Below are positions 24,319 through 36,300 of a DNA stretch of 64,000 bases, one piece after another. Numbering within the stretch: the first letter of the stretch is position 1; every line of letters begins with the position of its first letter. The position numbers were made by a program, and so were the translations under genes. Location of the stretch: assembly GCF_024713975.1 (NCBI RefSeq), contig NC_091111.1, positions 10,737,001 to 10,801,000 on the forward strand, read 5' to 3'. A model generated the notes under the pieces. The model searched no databases, had not been told where the DNA came from, and was given only the letters and a program-made list of their open reading frames with translations. Source of the DNA: Paralichthys olivaceus. Its lineage: Eukaryota > Chordata > Actinopteri > Pleuronectiformes > Paralichthyidae.

Positions 24319-27300
24319 ATGTCCTCCCACAAACGCAGCTTTCAGTGCTTCAACGCTGTTGGTGGTGAAGGTGTCCACAAGTCTGGTACCCGCCTCCCCA
24401 GGATCCCCCACCATGGCATGGTGGCCCACCATGAACCTCTGGAAATGTGCGGCCTTTGCTCTGAATATAGACACGCCCAGGCCCTGGAGGCACTGGAGAC
24501 GCAGGTTTTACCTTTGTATCAAACTCACACGCCGCATCACCACCACGCACACCGGTGTGTTCTTGGGAGGCCAGCCAGGCCCAATGAGGTGCATTCAGGC
24601 CATGGCCGACATAGTCATCATCACAGGTACAATAAGAGGGTGATACTGGTGAAGAACAGCGACCCCTCTGTCAGGAAGACCATCGTGTTGCACCACAGGA
24701 GTATACGCAGCTTCGGGCTTTTCTTAGAGGAAGTTTCTGAGCTCATGCAGTACCACATCAGGAAGCTCTACACTCCGGAGGGCCGCAAGGTGAGGTCATT
24801 AACACCCGGAACTAGTAGTACTATATAAAGATATGCTGGCATGTACTTTGATGTTCTCTTCCTGCAGAGTTTGGGAGTACTGTGCTTGAATGACATTTTA
24901 TTCAGCTAAATGATCAGGAAACTTGTTTTTCAGGGAGGAAGTTTAAACCTTCCCTCGTGGTTTAATGAACTGGAAAGGAAGGAAATCTGAAATAGTACTA
25001 TGAGTTTCGTTTATCTAAATAATTTAGCTTTAACACTAAAAAGTATGTTACTTTCAAGTATTTGTATTAATTACTGTTGCTGCCTGATTTTGAAAATTAG
25101 ATTAAAAAACAAAACAAAACAAAAACTATTTGAAAGCTTTGTCCCTAAACAATTTATACACCATATTTAAAAAAAAACTGTGTAAAACCATTGCTGGAAT
25201 ATTTAGGTATTATATTCTAAAATCCCAACACCTTATTATGACACCATCAAAATCTACATGATTTTTCTGCGCCATCTTCAGACATGTTCGCAAGAAATAC
25301 ACTCATACGTACACATGTTTCATATCGTTTTCACTTGGTACTTTGTTATAATGTAAATCTAGTTGGATAAATATTTTGAGTGTGTGCATGAGGGGATAAA
25401 ACAGGGATATTCCATCTCACACACATAAATACACACACGTTCAGATTGTGGGTATCTCTCAAAATCCCATTAATCTTGGTCAAATCAGAGCTATTTTTGA
25501 GGGAGAAGAAACAGGTCAATGTTGAAACTCCACTCTCCTGCTTTGATACCAGAGGTGTCTTAGAAATGTGTCTTCCACAGTGGTAATTAATTATGTTCAC
25601 CGTGGTCACACAAAGCCCAGGGTGAAGCCATTCATCTGCCTTTAGCAACAGTGGATTTAAAATTCAAAAACTGCACCATCATCAAAACTGAATACTCACC
25701 GTCGAAATCACTTCAACAGAACTATCAATATTTTTACTCTGTATGTGTTTCAGAGCTGTCAGTAGAAAAAAATAGTATTCAATATTAAGTGTCATGACAA
25801 AATGAACACAAACTTACATAAATGAAATAAAAAGAAATAGCAGTATTTTATACACACAAGTTTGAAATTATACGAACATTTTTATTTAATGTTTGATTAT
25901 CTATGCTTCCTGTAATTCTTATATATATCAATTTTTAATAAAAAAGTGTACTAATATTAGAACAAAAAAGGTGGCATGTTCTTTTAAAGCATCTGAAAAT
26001 GTAAAAAATCACCCACAGCGAAGATACGCAACCGTTAAATGATAAGAGGTCTAGAAATGGATGGATGGATATGTTTTTAAGCATGGAGGCAAAATACAGA
26101 GATACTTTTATTAGGCAAATGTTTGGAGACTTTAAAGAAACAAGTCAGTACACAAATGAACAGTTGGACAGCATGATAATTGAAAGAGACTCATTTCCCT
26201 CCTGCATGTCAGTAATCCACTTTTGTTTCTGTTGTATTATAAACTGTGAGAGTAGGAGTTGTCGAAAAAGCAAAAATAAAGCAATGTGATATGCTGTTAC
26301 AATTTTCAGACCACAGTGTTTCCTTGTCTGTCACATTCAGTCATCTAATTTTACACATTCACGCTTGCAAGCTTGCTGCAGCACTGAGCAATACCCACCG
26401 CTCCTGCTAGTGACAATGGAGAAAGAATGCATCGTCATCTGGTGAAGTTGCAGAGAGATCATCCTGGATTATCTGGTCCTGACTCACTGCTTGACTCAGA
26501 GCCTTCCTCTACAGGGATTTAGAGCCCTCAACAGCACAAATGAGAAGACAATACCTCGATTAAATCAACATACTGGCCTCATAACACATGTTCCTTGTAT
26601 GTTAGTCCTATGTTTTATGAAGCAAACAAGACTAAAAGTTGATTATTAGACACATAAAAAAACATTAACGCTTTAATTGATGCTATTTGGGTAATAAACT
26701 ATAGAATTACAGCCCTGCGGTTGTATTCCTCTGCCAACCGGTGCAGTTTCAGTCCTTTCAGGTGTTCTTGACATGTTGGATTGACAATAATATGAGGTCA
26801 CAGTGAACTTTGACCTTTGACTCCTGAAAGTAAACATTTGTGCCAAATTTAAAATAATTATCTCAAAGTGTTTCTGAGATGTGGGTTTTCACAAGGCCAA
26901 AAACATGTTTCATAAGAAAACAGTGACCTTGACTATTGACCACCCCTTTTACATTACAAATAGGTGTTTCTTTTACTTCCTTAGTGTTCTGTATTCAGTT
27001 CGCTCACACGGTGTGCCCAGATATGCTGACAAGGTACTTTTTCAAAGGTTGGTGAAGCAGTGTCTCTGTAAGAAAAACTTTATACAGACTGAAAAAAATA
27101 TAGTGCGAGGTTGGGAATGTCTGCATTTTTATATGACCACAACATTATCCAGCAATCTTCCTTCTAAAATCCCCGAACTGCTTCAATTATGCCAAGTCAA
27201 ATGTATTTAATCCAAACTGCTTCAAACCGCAATGTGTGAAAACATTTAGACTGTTCCTGTTCACTCAGTAAACTGACTCACTCTTCATTCATTTCTGTTC

Positions 27301-30300
27301 TTTTGTTTCAGATCGACAATGTTCAGAGTCTCCTTCAGTGCCCCAGCGTCCTTGTATGTGTGGGACGTGAGCCTTCTCATCCTTCCATCATGGAGAATTT
27401 TAGGAAAACATCTAATGACAAACTTCCGAAATTGAGTGGGAGGTCACGCGCCCATGGCTGCGACGAAGGACATGAGGGTAAGAGAAAAGATTCATTTATT
27501 AATTTAATTTTTGACATAATTCTGGATACAAATTCCTCTACATTGTTACTTCTGCCACAGGGGTTATGTTTTCGCCCCTGACCATTGGTTTGTTTGATTA
27601 TAAATGATTTCTAAGTGTGTGACATCTGGTACGGCTTCATTGACTTTAAGGAAACTGTTGGCACTGGTATGCACTCCATAGAGTGTCATTGCATAAAAAA
27701 AACTCTAGTACTAAACTCCCATCACAGTAAATATCATTTTTGTTGATAATTTGAGATAGGCTTTGACAGTAATATTCCTGCATTCCCCTTTTTATCTGAA
27801 TCCACTTTTTCTTCGTCATACCCCTCCTCTCTCTACCCATGTGGGATCTTGCTGCAAGTCAGACAGACAAACAACAATGAAAACATAACCTACTTGGTAG
27901 AACTGACTTAGTGCTTCTTAAGCTATATCTAAATGATTATTGTTTCATAATTTTATGGTAAACTATGAACAAAAGACATCTAATTCTATGTTCTTTTTTT
28001 TCTGTCTCTATTCCTATCCATTAACTAAATGGTAAATCAAGGACCAACAATGACAAGTGTCAACAATTCAAACCTGGAATCTGACAACAGATCTAACGGC
28101 CACTCAGTGTCATCTGATAAGTCATTACCAAATGAAACTAATTCTCCAGAGAATGTGGATTCACCCACTGGTGATGGACTGAGACATGATGATATAGAGA
28201 AAAAGGTTCGCGTCAATAAAGACGGGAGTTTGTCTATGGAAATGAAAGTGCGATTCCGACTCCAAAATGATGAAACATTACATTGGTCAACACGAGTAAA
28301 AAAGAAGCCAGACAGACCCTGTGAGTTCCTCCAAGGGCACAATAACTCATATTTTGCACATGTTAGTGATATAAGCTATTCAGAGTCAGAAAATCTCTCT
28401 GCTGCTGAACAAGATGCGGGTTACCTCACCAGGCGTTACCAAAGACATGCAGAGGAACCTCACTGCCCTCACTGCTATAGTCAATGTCAGGATTATGACA
28501 TCTGGAAAAATATCCCAGGTATGCATGGAGCGGGTCGCTGCATTCGAACATCCAGCTCGAGTGCATCCTCGCATACAATGGTCTCTAGAAAGATGGTGGT
28601 TGAAAGGCAAACTGTGTCTAGATCAAGTGATGACCATGCGGAACAAGTGGTGGAAACCCAGACTGTTGAAGCAGCTGAAACTGTAGAGTACTGCACCATC
28701 AGGAGAGGCACTTGCTCACCAAAGTGCAATGAGCAATCTTCCACATTAGACAACTGTGACGAGTGTGCTGATGGTTCCCCAAATGATCAGGTCAAATCCT
28801 TAGAGCAAGAAGAACGAGCAGGATCTGCTCCTAGTGCTTCTTCACAAATATTAACAGACCATGAGGAGGCTGAAAATGATGAAGTTGATGATGTCCCACA
28901 AAGTGCATCAAGAGGATCTTCTCAGAATAGTAATGTTGCAATGGATGAGACCACTGAGAGTGCAGGGTTAGATGAAGGCTCACCAACCCAGCAGTTATCA
29001 ACCAATTCATCAGTGACCTCTAACAAATCAGGTGACTCAAAAACCTTACACACTTGTCATTGTGGAGTATCAGAGAATGATACAAAAGGAAAAACCAAGG
29101 CCCAGGATGAGGAAGAAGATGAGACGCAAAGAGATCAGTCAAGTGCCATGTCTGTTATATCAAATAGGTCTGAAGAAAAACAGAATACAGAGTCCGAGGA
29201 TGTAGTGGAGAAAAGATCCAAAAGTGCCATGTCAGTTCGATCAAATACCTCAACAAAGTCCACATCTCACGGTGACACCGAAACACAAGCAAGACCTTTG
29301 AGTAGCATGTCTGTAAAATCATTGAAGTCAGAGGTGACAGCTGAAGAATGTAAATCAGAGGTTTCTGATGATGAAAGAGCATTGAGTTCCATGTCTTCCA
29401 AATCAAAAGCTTCTAATAAATCAAAGAGATCAGGAGTCTCTCCTTTACCAGATAAAGAACAAGATGAGGAAGAATCGGCGGAATCCAAATTAGAAGAATC
29501 TGCAGAGGAGAGCATTCAGAATCCAGCTGAAGTAAATGAGAATGAAACTGAACAGAGAGCACAAAGTGCAATGTCAGTGAAGTCAAATGTTTCTGCTAAA
29601 TCTAAAACATCGAGAACTTCCGAAGCTCCACCTAAAGATAATGATGAAAATCTTGAGGAAGAAGAGGAAGCTGAAGAGGCTGTTGGAGATCAAGACAGAG
29701 TTCCAAGTGTCATGTCATCTAAATCAAATACCTCCGCAAGATCTACACATTCAAAAGCATCTGAGCCTAAAGATGAAGAAACTGCAATGGATAATACTCA
29801 AGACAGAGCATTGAGTGCCATGTCATCAAAATCAGCGAAATCGAAACACTCTAATAAGGAGGCTCAACAAATAGCTGACGAAGAGCAAAATGCAGATGAA
29901 AGAACAACTAGTGATTTATCAGGAGTGTCCTCGAATAAAGCTGATGATGAGGAGGAAGTAGCGCAGACCTTGGAGAGAGCTCCAAGTACAATATCAGCAA
30001 AATCCATAAAGTCAAATGCATCAGCAAGCTCCCGAAAATCTAGAACCTCTGAAAGTCTTAAAAATGCAGACGAAAATTCAGAGGAAAATCAACACAGATC
30101 CAAAAGCAGCATGTCAGAAAAGTCAAATACATCTGAAAAATCAACAGTGTCTGCTCAAAATGAGGAAAGTGAAAGGGCACTGAGTGTAATGTCTGCAAGG
30201 TCTGTCAAGTCAAATGTATCTGCAACATCAGGAAAGTCAAAGGCCTGCGAGGACATGAGTAAAGTAAATACTGAGGATGTAGATGAGCACTCTGTAAGAG

Positions 30301-33300
30301 CAACTAGTGCAATGTCAGCTAGGTCTAATTTATCTGAAGGAAGACCACAAAGCACATTGTCAGTCAAGTCAGCAAAATCAGCAAAGTCAAACATTTCTGC
30401 AAAATCTAAATCTTCTGAAGTTCCTAATAAAGAAAATGATCACGAGGATCGAAATGATGTAGAGCAAACTGAAGAAAGTGCATCAAGCTGCAACAATGAG
30501 GCAGAAGAAAACTCCTGTGTTTCAGCTGAGGAAAGTCCTGACAAAAATGATGATGCTGAGGAAAGAGCATCCTGTGCCGATTCAGAAATATCAGTCAAGT
30601 CAAAATCTTCTGCAATGTCAAGCAAGTCAAACGCCTTTAAACATCAGTCTGAGGAAACCAACCATGAGAAAGAAATTGCAAAAAGAGCAACAAGCGCAAT
30701 GTCAGCAAAATCAACTAAGTCTACCGTCTCTGCAGCTTCTAAAAAATCTAAAACTAGTCAGGTTCTTCCCAAATGTAATGATGATGTTTGTGATGAAGGA
30801 GATGCTACTAGTGAGAGATCACCAAGCTGCATGTCAGATAAATCAGCCAAGTCAAACATTTCAGCACGATCAAGTGACTCAAAGTCCCACAACGGTTCAG
30901 GTAGAGAAGATGAGGAAGAGAGAGTAACTAGTGCTCTGTCAGTCAAATCTGCCAAATCAACACGATCAAATACTTCTGCCAAATCCAACAAGTCGAAGCC
31001 CAGTGACGTTTCAGCTGGAGAAAATGCTACGGATGATGCAGAGCATGGAGAAAGGGCTCAGAGCAATCTGTCAACTACATCTGTTAAATCTGCAAAGTCA
31101 AATGATACAGCAAGGTCTAAGAAATCTAGAGGTTCTGCAGCACCTTCTGAAACCTGTGGTGATGTCTCTGAAGAAACTGAGGAGGCTGAAGAGAGAGCGG
31201 CAAGCTCAGTGTCAGCCCGGTCAGCTGGGTCATGCATCTCTGCAACATCAAGTCAGTCAAAATGTTCTGCTCGAGGTCCAGCTGAAGAAGAGGAAACTGA
31301 AGAGAGAGCAGCAAGCAGCATGTCAGCCATATCAAACCAGTCACATGTTTCTGAAAGGTCCAACAAGTCTGCAGAGACAGCACTCTCAGTGAAATCTGCA
31401 AAGTCACATATGTCCACAAAGTCTGTGAAATCAACTGCTTCTGGAGCTCATTCTGCCAAAACTAATGGCATTCCTGATGAAGAAGACAGTGAAGAGGAAA
31501 CTCCAGACAGAGCACAGAGTGCAATGTCAGCCAAATCCACAATGTCTAATGAACTGGATGGCCCAGCTGAAGAGAGAGCTCCAAGTAATATTTCTGTTAA
31601 ATCGGTGAAATCAGCAAAGTCAAATGTTTCTACAACATCTAAAAGATCAACTATTTCTCAAGTTCCTTTGGAAGATGGTGTTGACCATTCTGAAGAGATA
31701 ACTGTGGAAGGGGAGAGTGAGGAGAGAGCAATGAGCTCAATGTCAGACCAGTCACATATTTCTGCTCGATCAAATAAGTCAAAATGTTCTATGGATGTTC
31801 CTGCAAAACAACACTCTGAGAAATCTGATGAGGAAACTGACAAAGAACTAACTGAGGAAAGAGCAGCAAGCAGCTTGTCTGTCTTATCAGTTCAGTCACA
31901 TGTTTCAAAAGTATCTGTTAAGTCTGCAGAGAGAGCACAAAGTGCTTTGTCGGTTAAATCAGCAAAGTCACATGCAACCTCAAAATCTGTCAAATCAAAT
32001 GCTTCTGAAGCTCATTCTGCCCAAACTAATGGCTGTCCTGATGAAGAAGATGGTGAAGAGGAAACTCAAGAAAGAGCACAGAGCGCAACGTCAGCTAAAT
32101 CTGTAAAGTCAACTGTTTCTAACAAATCCAACAAGTCCAAAGGACAGGATGGTCCACCTGAAGAAAATACATCTGATCACGAAGAGCGAGCTCCAACTAA
32201 TATGTCTGTCAGATCAGCAAAGTCTGCACGGTCAAATGTTTCAGTAGTATCTAAGCAATCAAAAGCCTCGGACATTCCCTCTGACAACAATACCGATACT
32301 CCAGAAGAGGTAAATGAAGACAAGGCAGATGAAAGCAGATCAGTGAGCTCCATGTCAATTCATTCACTCAAGTCAAATGTTTCCGCAAGATCAAGTAGGT
32401 CGAAACGCTCAGCTGACAAAAGCATTGCCAGACCCAGGTCACATAATTCTACAGTATCTATGACATCGAATGCTTCTAAAAATCCTGATAAAAATACTCC
32501 TGATGGGATTAATGATGAGGAAGAAGTTCAAAACAGAGCAGAGAGTGTAATGTCTGCAAAGTCAAATATTTCTGAAAAATCAGAAAACGCTCATGATTCT
32601 GATGATGTAAAAAGAGCTTCAAGCAATATGTCAGTTAAATCGGCAAGGTCAAATATTTCAAATAAATCTAAGAAATCAAAAGCTTCCGAAATCTGTTCTG
32701 AACACAGCACTGAAATTGCTGACAAAGAGCAAACCGAAGAAAGAGCTGCAAGCAGCATGTCAGTAAAATCAGTTCAGTCACATTTATCTGAGAGATCGAT
32801 GAAGTCTCACACCTCTGGTGTTAATATTGATGATACAGCTACATCTACTGAGAGAGCAGCTAGCGCCTTGTCAGCTAAATCAGCAAAGTCAAATGCTTCT
32901 GCAAAAGCAAAAGCCTCTGAAGTTTCTTCTGAAAAAAATGCTGGCCACTCTGATGAAGTGAATAGTGAAGATGATTGTCAAGTGAGACCACAAAGTTCAC
33001 TGTCAGATAAATCCACACAGTCAAACATGTCTGTAAAATCAAGTTGCTTGTCAACTAAGTCGGTCAAATCAAATATTACTATCAAATCTGTGACTTTCAA
33101 AGAAAACACTGATGATGCTGTAAAAATTGTAAAGCGAGCTTCAAGCGCAATGTCAGCCAAGTCAAACACATCTGCAAAAGCTTCTAAGGTTTCCACCGAC
33201 AATCATGATGAAGAAAATGCCAAAGTAAGTGAGGAGAGGTCATCCAGCGAAATGTCAGTCAAATCAAATATTTCAGTATCATCAAGAAGTACTGCATGTG

Positions 33301-36300
33301 AAGAACATAGCACCAATGAGGAGCAAACTGTGAAAAGACCAGCAAGTACCGTGTCAGCTAAATCAGCCAGATCTGTAAAATCAACACGCACAGATATTTC
33401 AAGCAAGTCAAAGTCCAGTAACTCGAAAGCCTCTAATGCTCAAGGGGAAGAAAATCATGAGGAGAATATGAAGCGAGCTCCAAGCAATAACTCCATCAAA
33501 TCAGCAAAGTCAGAAAAGTCCAATGTTTCAGCAGCATCAAAGAAATCCAAAGCTTCTGAGGTTCCTGCTGAGGATTGTGCTACTGAAGACAACAGTCCTG
33601 AAAATGTTAACAATGAAGACGATGCTGCAAGTGATGCTGAAAACAGGGCACAAAGTGTCAGATCAAATAAATCACTGAAGTCTAATGGAAAGTCAAGTCT
33701 GTCAAAAACCCCTGAAATTTCAGATGAAAAATGTGCAGCTGATTGCAAAGACACTGACGAGGGAACAGAAAGTTCAATGTCAATCAAATCATCAAAGTCT
33801 GATTGGTCTTTGAGGTCCAGGAAATCTAACATTTCTGAACAGGCAGCCGAAACGCACACCGAAGAGGTAGAGAGGACACCAAGTGTTTTGTCAATGAAGT
33901 CAAACATTTCTGCAAGAACCATTAAGTCCAACATGTCCAACATGACCTCTAGTGAAAGGACAAGGCAAGATGAAGAGGCTGACGAAAGAACAAATAGTGT
34001 CATGTCAATTAAATCAGCAAAATCCAATAATTCTTCAAAGTCAAACAAATTACTCCCTGCTGAAAATCCTGAGGTTCCCAATGAAGAAAATTGTGAAGAG
34101 AAATCGGAGATAGCATCAATTGCCACGTCAGGGAAGTCAGCTTTGTCTGTGAGATCCAAAATATCAAAATCCTCTGATGTGACAGCTGATGAAAATACCA
34201 GTGAAAAGGAGGGCAGAACACTCAGCTCTGTGTCTACAAAATCATATCAATCCGAAATGTTAAGCAGGTCCGAGTTCCCGGCTGTGACGGTTGAGGAAAC
34301 TGAAGACAGATCATCATCAACAAAGTCAAAGGTTTCAGTTCGTTCAAAAATGTCCACAACATCTGAAGTCAAACAAAATAAAAGTCGGCCTCACAGTTCT
34401 TTATCTGTCAAGTCAAATCTGTCCAATAAATCTCAAAGATCCAAAACAACTGATATTTTAACAGGTGAAGATGTGGAAAATAAAGAGGAACTGAACATGC
34501 CAACAGATATTCCTGAGGAGGACATGGTAAATCCTGAAAACAAGAGTACATCTAGTTTTCACGGGGACGAAAAACAAGCTACAATCGATAAAAGGAGTTG
34601 CCAATCTAAGAAAAGCAAGTCAAGCAGGGCAGACACAAAAACTCCTATCGCAGAGGATGTTGTAGTAACATGTCAGAGTGATCACAAATCCAGACATCCA
34701 GAGAAAGGACCCTCTGGTAGCAGGAGCATCACAGACAACAAAAGTGACAAAAGCAGCAAAAGCAGGTCAAAGAATGCAGATGAGTTTGAACTAGTGCCAT
34801 CTAGCCTTCCAAATGCATCCCCAACTGAGGTTGTCAACGAATGGCTGAAATCAATAACTACAGATGGAGATATGTACGAAATGGAGGAACTAAATGAGAA
34901 CTGCGATGGACAGAAATGTGTCACAGAGGGAATCAATGGAATAGAGCATAGTGAGAGCAATAATAACTCTGTGGCTGAGATTGCAAACGATACAAATGAA
35001 GGGATGAACAACGACTGCCAAACAAGCATAGAGGCACCAAATGCAAATACGAACTGTACTCAAAGTGATGATGGCTCAAAAATATTCCACTCTTCTGTAC
35101 ATGTGATGAAAGTACTTTTAAGCCCAAAGCTCGACAGATGTAACAGCTTACCAGAAGTTTCTCCAGTGTATGGACGTAAACTAAGCACTTCAGCCAAAGG
35201 TCTTCTGGACAGTCTTGTGAAGTTACAGTTAATCGACCACGATCCAAAAAATGCAAATGAAAAGGATGTACGATACCAAGAGCTGATGAATATTCTTAAG
35301 ACTCTTTGGCTTTGTGATCCACCAGAAAATGAAGATATTTTAAAGAAGGATGACCACCATTCTGTGGATGATGAGTTCAATCATGCGTCTTCCTCTGGTG
35401 TGGACGTCAACAGTGGCTCCACAGGCTCTGGGAAGAGTAGCGATGGTGCGAATGCAAGGAAAGTACAAGAAGTCTGTGAAGGTGAAGCCGACAAATGTCC
35501 ACAATGTACACCTGAGAGAGACATAGAGGGGATATATGAGGAAAAACAAAAGGAAGATGATCCAGAAACAGATGACACAATTAGAAATAATGATAGTCCA
35601 AGAGAACTACCTGAAACACCACCCTCCTCAAGCAAGAGTTCGGGAAATGACAGCAATGGCCAAAAGGTCCCTGAGGAAACTGAAACAGATTGCCAAGAGG
35701 ACTCCAGTTCTGGTAGTCCTCCCCTCACAGAAAGAGCAGAGTTAGCCAAGAGGATTTCTCAAGATCCTGATCCTGTTTGGGTCCTAACCTTATTAAATAA
35801 AATAGAGAAGCAGTTCATGATGCATTATATCAATGCAATGAGAGAGTTCAAGGTTCGATGGAACTTGGATAATAATGAACAGCTTGACATGATGATTAGT
35901 GAACTTAAAACAGAGGTCCACAGAAGAATCCAAACCAGTATAAACAGAGAATTGAGAAAAATCCAAGGTCGAGCAGGCCTCCCGAGACCTCCTAAAGAGG
36001 CGATGTCACGTACTTCGACGTCACAAGCAGAAGAGAGAAGACGGAGGCTGAAGATTATGCTCAAACAATCGGTTGATCAACAAGCAGAAAGAAGTGATGA
36101 TTCAGCAACAGGCACATCGTACAGTGACCAGCGCAGTGAGAGTGATGATTACTGTCCATGTGAAACGTGCATTAACAAAAAAATGACATTTAGGCCACCA
36201 CTTCCTGCAGAAGTTATGAATATCGCACCCCTTGCCATGGACTTTGATCTGAAGAGGATTCTGGTGATGAAGAACAATGCTCCTGGCAACACACAGGCAA

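Noticed and set aside
33455-34159. A 234-codon minus-strand frame of Asp-Leu-Thr-Asp type
   Set aside because: It is the antisense shadow of the Ser/Lys repeat array (TCAGCAAAGTCA-like units) with no independent signal.
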